This document shows, one piece after another, positions 1 to 8,736 of a stretch of DNA of 44,842 bases. Positions within the stretch are counted from its first letter, which is position 1; the number at the start of each line of letters is the position of its first letter. The notes under the pieces were generated by a model. It was not told the DNA's origin and made no database searches. It saw nothing but the letters and a program-made list of their open reading frames with translations. The stretch comes from Nitrospiraceae bacterium (lineage in GTDB: Bacteria > Nitrospirota > Thermodesulfovibrionia > UBA6902), in assembly GCA_003599025.1 (NCBI GenBank), contig QZIL01000032.1, positions 1-44,842 of the forward strand, written 5' to 3'. Both the position numbers and the translations under genes were made by a program.

Positions 1-1
1 A

Positions 2-1552
2 GAGCCTGATGAGGAAAAGGCGATGGTCATGATGCGCGCCATCGCGCCTTTCCTTGAAAAACACCACAAGGTCATGATCACTGATGAGGCGCTCATGGAC
101 GCAGTACGCCTCTCTCATCGTTACCTGACAGCGAGGCAACTTCCTGATAAGGCGGTGAGTGTCCTTGATACATCCTGCGCGAGGGTCGCAATAGGACAGA
201 CTACAATCCCTTCTGAAGTTGAGCAGGCAACACGGCGCATCGGCCAGATAGAGAGGGAGATGAAAATTCTGGAACGGGAGGCACTGATAGGCTTTGACCA
301 CAAGGACCGCCTCAAGAAGCTTGAAAAGGAGAAGACGGAGACACATACAGAACTGGAGAAGCTGAACAAAAAGTGGAAAAAGGAAATGGAGATAGCCAAT
401 CAGATAAAAGAGGTCCGGCAGAACATACAGGACGTGCATGAAAAAGACCCTGCGGACAAGGAACTCGCAAAGCTGAAGAAGAAACTCCAGGCCCTTGAAA
501 AGGACTTCACAAAAGCGCAGGGTGATTCCCCTCTGGTCCAGATATCAGTAGACGGGAACATCGTATCAGAGGTCATATCAGGATGGACAGGCATTCCCAC
601 GGGAAGGATGCTGACAGATGAAATTTCGACTGTCCTTAACATGGGGAAACTGCTCGGAGAGAGGATCATAGGACAGGACCACGCACTTTCTGCCGTCGCA
701 CAGATGGTACAGACCGCGCATGCCGGGATTGAAGACCCGTCAAAACCGACCGCTGTTTTCATGTTCGTGGGTCCGAGCGGGGTCGGAAAGACCGAGACAG
801 CGCTCGCCATCTCCGAACTTCTGTACGGCGGCGAAGATAATGTAATTACCATAAACATGTCCGAATACCAGGAGGCGCATACGGTCTCGAGTTTAAAGGG
901 TTCACCTCCGGGCTATGTCGGATACGGCGAAGGCGGGGTGCTGACTGAGGCGGTCCGTAAACGGCCGTACAGTGTCGTACTCCTGGACGAAGTTGAGAAG
1001 GCGCATCCGGACGTCATGGAGCTCTTCTTTCAGGTCTTTGATAAAGGCACGCTTCAGGACGGTGAGGGGAGGAAGATCGATTTCAAGAACACAGTCATCA
1101 TCCTTACGTCCAACCTCGGCACGGATATGATCATGAAGGCCTGCGCCGATGAAGAGACCATGCCGAACTGGCAGGGGCTTTCGGAGATGGTAAGGCCTGA
1201 ACTGCTGAAGCACTTCAAGCCCGCCTTTCTCGGACGTCTGAAGGTTGTGCCATATTTCCCGATTACGGACAACAACATGAAGCTGATCGTGAAGCTCAAG
1301 CTCAACCGCGTGGCAAAACGCCTGATGGAGAACAGGAATGTTGTATTCAATTTCGGCAATGAGCTGATTGACAGCATCGCAAGCCGCTGCAAGGAGGTCG
1401 AGAGCGGGGCGAGGAATGTGGACCATATTCTTACCAACACACTTCTGCCTGAGATGTCGAAGGAACTGCTGTCGAGGATGGCGGCAGGGGAGCAGTTAAA
1501 AGAGGTGAAGGTGACGATAAGCGGAGAAGGATTCGGTTTCGTGATTAAATAG
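2..1552 (+). CDS. tssH: T6SS AAA+ unfoldase ClpV (TssH), C-terminal part
   Basis: The reading frame is open to the left edge, so the start and the first AAA+ module lie outside the window. What remains is the end of AAA1, a charged coiled-coil middle region (roughly residues 70-170), the second AAA+ module with Walker A GPSGVGKT and Walker B VVLLDEVEKAHPD, and the Clp C-terminal subdomain. ClpV is the cytosolic ATPase that disassembles the contracted TssB/TssC sheath so it can be reused. I prefer ClpV to the chaperone ClpB because a fused sheath gene, VgrG and other T6SS cargo genes lie in the same window, but without the N-terminal domain ClpB is not formally excluded. The next gene follows 18 nt after the stop. 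Confidence 0.85.
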   Translation, partial: EPDEEKAMVMMRAIAPFLEKHHKVMITDEALMDAVRLSHRYLTARQLPDKAVSVLDTSCARVAIGQTTIPSEVEQATRRIGQIEREMKILEREALIGFDHKDRLKKLEKEKTETHTELEKLNKKWKKEMEIANQIKEVRQNIQDVHEKDPADKELAKLKKKLQALEKDFTKAQGDSPLVQISVDGNIVSEVISGWTGIPTGRMLTDEISTVLNMGKLLGERIIGQDHALSAVAQMVQTAHAGIEDPSKPTAVFMFVGPSGVGKTETALAISELLYGGEDNVITINMSEYQEAHTVSSLKGSPPGYVGYGEGGVLTEAVRKRPYSVVLLDEVEKAHPDVMELFFQVFDKGTLQDGEGRKIDFKNTVIILTSNLGTDMIMKACADEETMPNWQGLSEMVRPELLKHFKPAFLGRLKVVPYFPITDNNMKLIVKLKLNRVAKRLMENRNVVFNFGNELIDSIASRCKEVESGARNVDHILTNTLLPEMSKELLSRMAAGEQLKEVKVTISGEGFGFVIK

Positions 1553-1570
1553 AGAAAGGAGAACTTATCC

Positions 1571-2251
1571 ATGCCCACAATGACTGATAACAGCATACTT
1601 GTTCAGTTTGCCAATGCCTGCAAGGCTAATGTACACCAGAAGTGGGGCACTTTCGCCTCCGGCCAGCAGCGGGCTCAAAAACTTTACGACATAACCCTGC
1701 TGGTACTTGATATATGCCAGGTACCGAGGCCGGCCCTGCAGTTAGATGCCAGTCTCGGCGGTGCAAGCGGACTGTTTGAATTTTCAACATGGAAGCTGAA
1801 GATAGACCCCAACGGTTTTGGTCAGTTGACAGTCCCTGACAAGGACGGTTTTCTTACACTGGTCACACTCATATATCATGAGGCACGCCACTGTGAACAA
1901 TGGTTTCATATGTCCCGCTATGCCGCGGTAGGCCATCAGATGACCGCCCAGAAACTGGCTGCATCAATGTTTATCCCCCAGAATATCGCTGCCATGGCCC
2001 TGGCCAGGAAAATGGGACTGAGTGATCCGATGCTTGCACTTACCAAAGGATGGTATGAAAGCGTCTACGGCAGCCAGTCCGGCTTCCGGGGCATTAACCT
2101 GCAGGGGCTGATGCTGAGGAGGACCGGCGGTGCACAGGAAATGAACGCCTTCCGTAATGGTTTCCACGGACGATACAAGGGCAACCTGCCGGAGGAAGTG
2201 GACGCTTGGGCGATACAGGACCTGGTTGCCGCGCATTACAAGTATCCGTAA
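1571..2251 (+). CDS. Small HExxH-motif protein, putative metallopeptidase next to clpV
   Basis: A 226-residue protein without signal peptide or membrane segment. It has a zinc-peptidase-like motif, YHEARHCEQWFH, with H103, E104, H107 and H113. This is an HExxHxxxxxH spacing like metzincins, but without the usual glycine. The start is supported by AAAGGAGA about 9 nt upstream, and it follows clpV closely, so the two are probably co-transcribed. I do not recognise a named family. Small HEARH proteins occur beside contractile injection systems, so it may be a T6SS effector or a processing factor. This is inferred from position and motif only. Confidence 0.6.
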   Translation: MPTMTDNSILVQFANACKANVHQKWGTFASGQQRAQKLYDITLLVLDICQVPRPALQLDASLGGASGLFEFSTWKLKIDPNGFGQLTVPDKDGFLTLVTLIYHEARHCEQWFHMSRYAAVGHQMTAQKLAASMFIPQNIAAMALARKMGLSDPMLALTKGWYESVYGSQSGFRGINLQGLMLRRTGGAQEMNAFRNGFHGRYKGNLPEEVDAWAIQDLVAAHYKYP

Positions 2252-2279
2252 TTAATGTCCGGTATGATCAGCGGGGAAA

Positions 2280-2957
2280 TCATATGTCCGGCAACTGTGC
2301 CAGTTTGATTATTTCTTTCTCATCCATCTGGAACTCTCTTGCTATGTGTTCCGGAGAGGCGCCGGTCTGCTGCATTACTTCTTTCAGATAATCTTTAAAG
2401 CTTGTCTGCTTCTCGCACGAGTTGAAATAATTTTTCAGCACCATGGCGAGACCCTCGGAGGGGATCCTGTACCCCTTCCTGGTCGCCTCCTTTTCCCCGA
2501 CACTCCCGGGGACACCCATTACCACAGTCCCCTCGTCGATGACAATAAATCTAAGGTTATGCACCATAAGGCAACTGCTGTAGAATATCTCCGCCCCTGC
2601 CGTCAGGTACCGATGTCCCAGATGAAGTCTGTCAGGGAACTTCGGCATAAGGTACTTGATACGTACACCTTTCTTTGCCATCTTTTCGATGCGCTCTATG
2701 ATGTCATTTGTCATCTTCCTGTCCTCGCCTGTCGGTGTCCTGCCTGTTATACACCCTACAATCTCATCCTTTGCGTCCGTCATCGAATCAATTATGGTAA
2801 GGAAGTACTCCTGCCTGGTAAGGACCCTTGTGGCCTTACCGATTTCTGCGATAAGCTTGTCACGCTCCCTGCCCTCTTTAATACTGTAAAAGAGAAGGGC
2901 TATAGTAAAAACGAGCAATAAAGACTCAAGTAAAAGCAGCCCTGTTTCAAGATTCAT
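2280..2957 (-). CDS. Membrane-anchored PLD/TrmB-like domain protein
   Basis: One N-terminal membrane segment (about residues 5-25) is followed by a cytosolic domain. The stretch from about residue 55 to 170 (EIVGCITGRTPTG, GVRIKYLMPKFPDRL, RFIVIDEGTVVMGVPG) looks like the phospholipase-D-like fold used as a sensor in TrmB-type regulators. No intact HxKxxxxD catalytic motif is visible, so it is probably not a lipase. The ATG at 2957 is chosen because GGGAAGGG lies about 7 nt upstream; an in-frame TTG at 2963 is too close to it. The gene follows ccoS by 2 nt and is the last of the cbb3 run. The C-terminus (residues about 200-225) looks like a short helix-turn-helix-like helical tail. Confidence 0.6.
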   Translation of the reverse strand: MNLETGLLLLESLLLVFTIALLFYSIKEGRERDKLIAEIGKATRVLTRQEYFLTIIDSMTDAKDEIVGCITGRTPTGEDRKMTNDIIERIEKMAKKGVRIKYLMPKFPDRLHLGHRYLTAGAEIFYSSCLMVHNLRFIVIDEGTVVMGVPGSVGEKEATRKGYRIPSEGLAMVLKNYFNSCEKQTSFKDYLKEVMQQTGASPEHIAREFQMDEKEIIKLAQLPDI

Positions 2958-2959
2958 GT

Positions 2960-3118
2960 TCAATCCCTTCCCGTCCTGTCTTCTTCGTCATCAAGCATCC
3001 TGTATTTCGGCCCCTCCATATCATCAAACTGTCCGCTCCTTACCGCCCATAAAAATATAAGCCACGCGGCCAGGCCCAGGCACAAGGCGATAAATATCAA
3101 TACAAAAACACTCCACAT
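2960..3118 (-). CDS. ccoS: CcoS/FixS-type cbb3 oxidase maturation protein
   Basis: A 52-residue protein with one membrane segment (about residues 3-25) followed by SGQFDDMEGPKYRMLDDEED. A single helix and then GQFDDxExPxxRML is the hallmark of CcoS, which is needed to insert haem and copper into the cbb3 catalytic subunit. It starts 2 nt downstream of the ccoI stop with a GGGG-type ribosome site, which fits the usual ccoI-ccoS coupling. Its tail closely matches the tail of the CcoQ-like peptide at 8365-8508. Confidence 0.85.
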   Translation of the reverse strand: MWSVFVLIFIALCLGLAAWLIFLWAVRSGQFDDMEGPKYRMLDDEEDRTGRD

Positions 3119-3119
3119 A

Positions 3120-5615
3120 CTATCCCCTTTTTAACCTTACGGAGTTCCCTACAACACACAAAGAACTCAGGGTCATTGATACAGCAGCCACGATTGGGTG
3201 AAGCAGTCCGATCACTGCAAGCGGCACGGCGACTATGTTATAGATAAACGCCCAGAAAAGGTTCTGTCTTATGATCCTGTAAACCTTCTTTGACAGTTTG
3301 ACCGCGTCAGGCACAAGGACGAGACAGCCTCTCATCAGCACCATGTCTGCGCTCTCAAGGGCGATATCAGTGGCCCTGCCCATTGCCATGCCGACGTCAG
3401 CCTGCACCAGCGCAGGCGCGTCATTGATCCCGTCTCCAACCATCATGACCGCCCTCCCCCTCTCCTGCATCGCCTTTATCGCCTCCGCTTTTTCAGTGGG
3501 TGATTTCCGGGCCATTACTCTGTCATGACGGATGCCTGCTGAGTCCGCAACCGAAAAGGCCGTCTCCTGACTGTCACCCGTAATCATAAATACATCATAC
3601 CCTGTCTTCTTCATGGCTTCAACTGATTCCCTGGCCTCACTCCGTATTTCGTCGGACACTACAAAAATGCCGGTGAGGCTTCCGTCATGCAGGAGGTAAA
3701 TCACTGTCGAGCCTGAAAGCTCCTGTGATTTAATCCTGGAAAGCAATACAGGCCCGATTGTACTGTCAACTTTGTCCGGGGACATTTCTTTCTGAATAAA
3801 GGCCCTGCTCCCGACCATAACAGGCCTGCCCCTTATCTTTCCGCTGACGCCAAGGCCAGGGTGCGCAATAAAATCGGTCACGGCATATGACGTGGTTTCT
3901 GTAACGGCATTGATAATTGCCTTTGCGATCGAATGCTCTGAAGACCGCTCAAGAGAGGAGGCAAGAGCAAGGGCCTCATCATCACTGACTCCGATCCCTT
4001 TGCATATTAATAATCGGGGCCTGCCCTGGGTTATCGTCCCTGTCTTATCCAGAACAACGGTATCTATTCTTTTGGCCCTCTCTATTATGTCCCCTCCCTT
4101 GATCAGGATGCCCATTGATGCTCCCCGGGTCGTACCTATAAGCACAGCAAGGGGTGTCGCAAGACCAAGCGCGCAGGGACAGGCTATTACAAGAACTGAT
4201 ACGGCGTTCATAACTGCTTCTTCGAGAGTCCGTCCGTATACCAGCCACACTATGCATGTGATTATACTAAGCAGAAGAACTGCCGGCACAAAGTATCCTA
4301 CCACCCTGTCGGTCAGGGCCTGCACAGGAGCGCGTCTTGCCTGGGCGTTTTCCACAGTCGTGATAATTTTGGACAACACGGTATCTTTGCCTGTCCGTTT
4401 GACATTGAAAATCAGACTTCCATAAAGGTTCTGCGTGCCGCAGAAAATCTCGCTCCCCCGCCCCTTGGCAACGGGGTTTGATTCTCCCGTAAGCATGGAT
4501 TCATCAACCTCAGACGCCCCTTCCGTGACGATCCCGTCAAGGGGAATTCGCTCACCCGGGGTAATTTGAATATAGTCTCCAACTTTGATTGAGGATATAG
4601 GCATCAGTTTGAACTCTTTATCCGGCAGCTCGTTATTTTCCTTTTCCAGAGTGTGGTGTATATCTGTGCTCTGTGTTCCGGGCTCATTGTTCCGTCTTAT
4701 TACCTTTGCCTCTTTCGGGTTCAGCGAAAGAAGTCTTGTGATGACCTCAGACGACCTGCCTTTGGCGCCGGATTCAATATATCTTCCAAGAAGAATAAGT
4801 GTGATGATCATGGCCGACGTATCGAAATAAACTTCTCCGCCTGCAAATATCTGGTAAATACTGTAAAGATATGCCGACCCGGCGCCCGTCGCGATCAGTA
4901 CGTCCATGTTGAATGACAGGTTCTTTAAACCCCTGACAGCTCCCCTGATAAACGGGTTCCCGGAATAAAACATGATAGGGGTCGCAAGGGCGAGAGCTAT
5001 CAGCTGAAATGCCAGCCTGGTTTTCTCACCGATGCCCTGGAAATATCCGGCATAAAGGGCGACTGAATACAACATCAGCTGCATCGAAAAAAATGCCGCG
5101 GTGCCGAACCTCACAAGCAGGTCTCTCTGCTCCGCCTTCAGTTCTTCTTCACGCGTGCCGGGGAGCGAGGGTTTTGGAGTATACCCTAACGCCTTTATCC
5201 TTTTGAGTACCCCGGAGACATCCGTTGTCTTCGGGTCCCATCTCAACTTCGCCTTGTGGGTCGCGTAATTGACCCTGGCATAATTTACCCCCCCCGTCCT
5301 GAGCAATAATTTTTCAATAAGCCAGATGCAGGAGGCGCACCTGATACCGTCAATCACGACGTCGATCTCCATCTCCGCCCCGGCAGGTCTGAGGCTGTCA
5401 GAGAAGGCTGAAAATTCTATCGGACTCTCATCAGGCGGACCCGGGGTCCATGAAGATTCCCTCCTGCCGTAAAAATCGGCGAGTCCTTCACTGCTGATGA
5501 ATCTGAACACTCCTCGGCACCCGTTGCAGCAGAAGACCCTCTTCACTCCATTTATCTCGTCAATGACCGCCTTTATGCCGGCCACCTCAAGTGAGCAGTG
5601 ATCACATTTGAGCAT
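3120..5615 (-). CDS. ccoI: Copper-transporting P-type ATPase CcoI (FixI)
   Basis: A P1B-type ATPase that delivers copper for cbb3 oxidase assembly. In order it shows an N-terminal Cys-rich metal-binding domain (CDHC and CCNGC, PF12156-like), a heavy-metal-associated domain with GIRCASC, membrane helices, the TGES actuator loop, the CPC motif in IACPCALGLATP, the phosphorylation site DKTGT, and the hinge GDGINDAP. I place the start at 5615 (MLKCDHC) because AGGGGA lies about 10 nt upstream; this overlaps the end of the previous gene by 14 nt. Upstream in-frame codons would only extend into that gene. Its position between the TauE-like gene and ccoS identifies it as CcoI rather than a general CopA. 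Confidence 0.92.
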   Translation of the reverse strand: MLKCDHCSLEVAGIKAVIDEINGVKRVFCCNGCRGVFRFISSEGLADFYGRRESSWTPGPPDESPIEFSAFSDSLRPAGAEMEIDVVIDGIRCASCIWLIEKLLLRTGGVNYARVNYATHKAKLRWDPKTTDVSGVLKRIKALGYTPKPSLPGTREEELKAEQRDLLVRFGTAAFFSMQLMLYSVALYAGYFQGIGEKTRLAFQLIALALATPIMFYSGNPFIRGAVRGLKNLSFNMDVLIATGAGSAYLYSIYQIFAGGEVYFDTSAMIITLILLGRYIESGAKGRSSEVITRLLSLNPKEAKVIRRNNEPGTQSTDIHHTLEKENNELPDKEFKLMPISSIKVGDYIQITPGERIPLDGIVTEGASEVDESMLTGESNPVAKGRGSEIFCGTQNLYGSLIFNVKRTGKDTVLSKIITTVENAQARRAPVQALTDRVVGYFVPAVLLLSIITCIVWLVYGRTLEEAVMNAVSVLVIACPCALGLATPLAVLIGTTRGASMGILIKGGDIIERAKRIDTVVLDKTGTITQGRPRLLICKGIGVSDDEALALASSLERSSEHSIAKAIINAVTETTSYAVTDFIAHPGLGVSGKIRGRPVMVGSRAFIQKEMSPDKVDSTIGPVLLSRIKSQELSGSTVIYLLHDGSLTGIFVVSDEIRSEARESVEAMKKTGYDVFMITGDSQETAFSVADSAGIRHDRVMARKSPTEKAEAIKAMQERGRAVMMVGDGINDAPALVQADVGMAMGRATDIALESADMVLMRGCLVLVPDAVKLSKKVYRIIRQNLFWAFIYNIVAVPLAVIGLLHPIVAAVSMTLSSLCVVGNSVRLKRG

Positions 5616-6270
5616 AGTGTCTGATTCCCCTGACAAGAAAAATTGTCCCTGTCGCAATAATGATCCAGCCTGCCGCCTTATATAAAAGGCCCCTCAACGC
5701 TGGTCTGATATATGCAGCGACGGCGCCGACCAGAAGGAGTGAAGGCAGTGTGCCCAGGCCGAAGAGCAATGATACAAGCATTCCTGACAGCAGGTCCCCT
5801 GTCCCGGCAGAGGCGATGAATATGGAATAGGATAGACCGCAGGGGATAAAACCGAAGAGCGCGCCGAGGGGGAAATATCTCCACCGGGATTTTTCCATCA
5901 TTATATACATGCCTGCCTTGCTGATAAGACCTGCGCGACTCTCTGTCCAGGCCGCATTTCCCGTCAGACCGGAAATGCCCAGTCCCATGAACATCATGAA
6001 AAGGCCGGCTATTATCGCTACTATATTCTGGAAACCGGCCATCTTTCCCGCAACGTTTACAAAGGACCCGGCAAGGCCCATAAGAGCGCCTGTAAACATA
6101 TAGGTGGTTATTCTTCCTGTGTTGTAAAGGATGCCTGAGAGTATGCGATCAAGAAATGAAGAAGTACCCTGAAGAGTATATGAGACGACTATCGGGCCGC
6201 ACATCCCTGTACAATGTCCGAACCCGCCGATAAGACCGGTGGTAAAGGCAGCGAGATACCCGGCCTCCAT
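5602..6270 (-). CDS. TauE/SafE-like (DsbD_2) membrane protein of the cbb3 assembly operon
   Basis: A 222-residue membrane protein with about six helices and the conserved first-helix motif GHCTGMCGPIV, typical of the cytochrome-biogenesis DsbD_2/UreH-like family (PF13386). Relatives sit next to ccoI in many cbb3 clusters and are often annotated sulfite exporter TauE/SafE. The paired Cys in HCTGMC suggests a role in copper or thiol handling during oxidase assembly; this is an inference. It overlaps ccoI by 14 nt and touches the preceding gene at 6270, so translation is probably coupled. Confidence 0.8.
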   Translation of the reverse strand: MEAGYLAAFTTGLIGGFGHCTGMCGPIVVSYTLQGTSSFLDRILSGILYNTGRITTYMFTGALMGLAGSFVNVAGKMAGFQNIVAIIAGLFMMFMGLGISGLTGNAAWTESRAGLISKAGMYIMMEKSRWRYFPLGALFGFIPCGLSYSIFIASAGTGDLLSGMLVSLLFGLGTLPSLLLVGAVAAYIRPALRGLLYKAAGWIIIATGTIFLVRGIRHYAQM

Positions 6271-6716
6271 TATTCGACCCCGAATGTAAAGCCCACAGAC
6301 GCGGTCTTTCCCTGCCGTAAGATACCGACATCAGCCCTCCATGTCTTGCCACCGTGAGGACATGTCTGGATTACGCCCATGCCTTCGTAGCGCCCGTTTT
6401 CTTTGTGCAGGAGCGCGGGCCTGTTGGTCCCCATGAACATACCAGGCATGGTCAAATCAACGTGAACGGATGCATCGGTAACGGGCCCATTCTTATCAGT
6501 CATGGTGACACTGAAGACAATGGTTCTCATAGGGGAAACCGGTTTCGGGATTATATCAAAGACCACTCTGAGCCCCTCGTGTTCCGCCTCCTTTATGCAC
6601 GGACCCGCGCTTATCTGACAGTCCCGTTGAACGTTCATGGCGGCAAATATTGAATCAACAATAAAACAGGACAACATGGATAGACAAACCGCAAATGATA
6701 ATAACTTACTTTTCAC
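6270..6716 (-). CDS. Exported YtkA/FixH-like protein
   Basis: About 148 residues with an N-terminal hydrophobic export signal (first ~25 residues), then one immunoglobulin-like beta domain. The pattern VTMTDKNGPVTDASVHVDL...MPGM..GTN...L....GRYEG resembles the YtkA-like/CcoH-type periplasmic domain (PF13115). Mature-part cysteines and MPGMFMG could bind copper, but this is speculation. I favour the GTG at 6716 with GGGAG just upstream; a TTG one codon earlier is less likely. It overlaps the end of ccoH by 11 nt. It may be a second FixH-like assembly factor or a copper chaperone. Confidence 0.7.
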   Translation of the reverse strand: MKSKLLSFAVCLSMLSCFIVDSIFAAMNVQRDCQISAGPCIKEAEHEGLRVVFDIIPKPVSPMRTIVFSVTMTDKNGPVTDASVHVDLTMPGMFMGTNRPALLHKENGRYEGMGVIQTCPHGGKTWRADVGILRQGKTASVGFTFGVE

Positions 6717-7167
6717 CAAAGCTCCCTTTTACAAATACCCTTTTCTCAAAGAGCAGGGCATCTTCCCCGCTTGATACATTGATCCTGATGTCCCAGTAAC
6801 CAGACAGCGGGAAATCGGGGCGTGATAAGAACACCCCGTCTCCTAACGGAATGATATCAAAATATCTGTCAAATGTCGCAGCAGTCGGTCTGCTGATATG
6901 CAGGTCCATTTTCGACACAGTCAACGGACGTTTGTTCCTGTCCAGTACGGATATTTCAACTTCATTGTCACCGGCAAAGGATTTCCTCATCCGGACATCA
7001 ACTGTCCAGCCGAGTTCATTCTCCTTGTGCCTGATCTCGTCCCACATCAGCCCCTTTTCATAGGGATGTTCGGTCACAATTCCGTCAAAGCTTTTCACAC
7101 CGATAATTATCGCGCCGACAACTGCAAAAAGGCCTATGATGACCACAATGGCTATTAATATCTTCAT
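6706..7167 (-). CDS. ccoH: cbb3 oxidase assembly protein CcoH (FixH)
   Basis: A 153-residue protein with one N-terminal membrane anchor (residues 3-23) and a periplasmic beta domain. The sequence FDGIVTEHPYEKGLMWDEI is the conserved FixH signature (PF05751), followed by a typical ....GDNEVEISVLDRNKRPL region. FixH/CcoH stabilises early cbb3 assembly intermediates at the membrane. The start codon overlaps the ccoG stop by 4 nt, so translation is coupled. Confidence 0.88.
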   Translation of the reverse strand: MKILIAIVVIIGLFAVVGAIIIGVKSFDGIVTEHPYEKGLMWDEIRHKENELGWTVDVRMRKSFAGDNEVEISVLDRNKRPLTVSKMDLHISRPTAATFDRYFDIIPLGDGVFLSRPDFPLSGYWDIRINVSSGEDALLFEKRVFVKGSFGEK

Positions 7168-8378
7168 TCAACTTCCGGAATAATAAAGTTGGCCTTCTGT
7201 CCTATCGAACCGCCGCCCTCTACCGGCTCCATTATTATATCGAGTTCCCTCTTTAATTCCCCCCCCTCTAAATTACGGACAGATATATACACCGGGAACT
7301 TTTTTATTTCACCTGCTATTACGTGTACATCCTTGTCCGGTACTATTTTAACGTCACCTTCAATCCCTTTTACCCTGACATGAAGCACGGCGTCTTCACT
7401 TCCCCTGTTCTTCACTGATATGACATATGAATTTATTATGCTTCCATTACTGAGCGCCCTCGGCTGAAAGACATAATTCGGCAGAACAGTCATATCAAGA
7501 GGCACCCTCGTAATCAGGAGATATAAAAAAAATATGAGAAAGGCAGCCGTGACTGTTCCGATCAAAACTGCGTTCTGTCTGAGGCCCCTCCCTCCTTCCC
7601 CGGGGAGCCCGAAGAAATATCCTGTCAGCGAATCCTTCTTTCTCGGGGCCATCATCATTGCGCACCTGTCGATGCATTCCGCGCAGTGGATACAGGCAAC
7701 ATTCGGTCCCTTTCTGATATCGATGCCGACAGGACATGTCTTTACACAAGCCATGCAATCCATGCACTCGTCCTTTCTGCGGGGGTCAAAGGCCACAACC
7801 AGTGTCCTGTTATCAAACAATGTGCTCTGCAATTTTGCATAAGGACATACTGTGGCGCAAAACCTCTGCCTGAGCAGTACATAATTCAGAAACAGCAGGA
7901 CCGTCAACACTATCCAGAACCCTCGTATTATATCTCCCAACTCTCCTTCAACCAGACGAGGGAGAAATTCATATGGAGATACAAAGTACCAGATGAGATT
8001 TGCGGCCATCAGGACGCTGATAATGAATACCGCAGTCCACGCACTTAATTTATGGAGGCCCCCCCTGCCCCTCGCCTTTTCCACAAAGACAGTGAAATCA
8101 GCAATTACCGTCTGTGGACAAAGCCAACCGCACCATATCCGTCCCAGCAGGAGCGTAATAAAGATGACGAGCAGTGAGAGGAATATCAGCGCAATAAGAA
8201 CAATGAAAAATTCCTCCATCCAGAGCGTCAATCCGAAGAAATGAAGCTGGAGTGTCGGGACATCAAACCTTAAAGCGCTCTCACCCTTTATCCTTACAAA
8301 GGGAAGTCCGATGATGATTATCGCCTGTATCGCCTCTGCCAAGCGCCGCCACGGTTGTATCTTCCTAGTCTTCGTCAT
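7164..8378 (-). CDS. ccoG: Cytochrome oxidase accessory iron-sulfur protein CcoG
   Basis: A membrane protein of about 404 residues with helices in the N-terminal 200 residues, the CGWLCPQTV motif, then two ferredoxin-type clusters (CMDCMACVKTCP and CIHCAECIDRC) and a C-terminal immunoglobulin-like periplasmic domain. This is the CcoG/RdxA/FixG order. Family members act in copper reduction during cbb3 assembly. The ATG at 8378 lies inside the end of the CcoQ-like gene (14 nt overlap); a TTG at 8381 is the alternative. Early residues KIQPWRRLAEAIQ fit the family. Confidence 0.92.
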   Translation of the reverse strand: MTKTRKIQPWRRLAEAIQAIIIIGLPFVRIKGESALRFDVPTLQLHFFGLTLWMEEFFIVLIALIFLSLLVIFITLLLGRIWCGWLCPQTVIADFTVFVEKARGRGGLHKLSAWTAVFIISVLMAANLIWYFVSPYEFLPRLVEGELGDIIRGFWIVLTVLLFLNYVLLRQRFCATVCPYAKLQSTLFDNRTLVVAFDPRRKDECMDCMACVKTCPVGIDIRKGPNVACIHCAECIDRCAMMMAPRKKDSLTGYFFGLPGEGGRGLRQNAVLIGTVTAAFLIFFLYLLITRVPLDMTVLPNYVFQPRALSNGSIINSYVISVKNRGSEDAVLHVRVKGIEGDVKIVPDKDVHVIAGEIKKFPVYISVRNLEGGELKRELDIIMEPVEGGGSIGQKANFIIPEVE

Positions 8379-8508
8379 CAAGCATCTTGTACTTCGGTTC
8401 TTCCACCTTTCTATGTCTCTTCCTGGAATAATAGAAGCCGATTATCACAACAAAAATAACAACGAGCGTAATCCCGAATATGAAATATGCCGCAGCCTGT
8501 CCGTTCAT
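8365..8508 (-). CDS. ccoQ: CcoQ-like small membrane protein
   Basis: A 47-residue protein with one membrane segment (about residues 7-26) and a basic patch, then EEPKYKMLDDED. Its size, single helix and position before ccoG match CcoQ/FixQ, a subunit that stabilises cbb3 oxidase. AAGGAGA lies about 5 nt upstream of the ATG. The tail PKYKMLDDED nearly repeats the CcoS tail PKYRMLDDEED; this is not a textbook CcoQ feature. It could therefore also be a second CcoS-like peptide. Confidence 0.7.
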   Translation of the reverse strand: MNGQAAAYFIFGITLVVIFVVIIGFYYSRKRHRKVEEPKYKMLDDED

Positions 8509-8528
8509 TAGTCTCCTTCGGCCTCATT

Positions 8529-8604
8529 CTTCCCCCTTAGGTTAAGGGGGATTGAGGGGGTTACTTTAACTCCCCCTGGCCCCCTCTTAAATTAAGAGGG
8601 GGAA
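8529..8604 (-). repeat. Double palindromic C/G-run repeat (CCCCCTTA family)
   Basis: Two inverted units face each other: CCCCCTTAGGTTAAGGGGG on the left and CCCCCTCTTAAATTAAGAGG on the right, each able to form its own hairpin. The whole stretch can also fold as one imperfect long hairpin. It sits between the 30-residue peptide gene and the CcoQ-like gene inside the oxidase run. Related units occur at about 16437, 17548-17682, 21829 and 24485. It might slow or end transcription within the operon. Confidence 0.8.
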
Positions 8605-8618
8605 TTTATCACACACCA

Positions 8619-8711
8619 TCACCGCCCCTTTGACGAAATAAAGAAAAGGACCAGTATCCCGATCAGCGCCGCAGTGGTAAAGCCTATCGTTGCTATAATT
8701 GATATATCCAT
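8619..8711 (-). CDS. 30-residue single-helix membrane peptide
   Basis: A tiny open frame from ATG at 8711, with AAAGGACA about 5 nt upstream. The product has one hydrophobic helix (about residues 4-25, IATIGFTTAALIGILVLFFI) and ends SSKGR. It sits between the peroxiredoxin and the CcoQ-like gene on the same strand. Small single-helix subunits are common in haem-copper oxidases, so it may be an extra oxidase subunit or assembly peptide. I do not recognise a family. Confidence 0.5.
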   Translation of the reverse strand: MDISIIATIGFTTAALIGILVLFFISSKGR

Positions 8712-8736
8712 TGTTTTGTCCTTTCGGTCCCCTCTG

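Noticed and set aside
121-1596. Long open frames antisense to clpV
   Set aside because: They lack ribosome sites and known motifs and mirror the codon pattern of the real gene.
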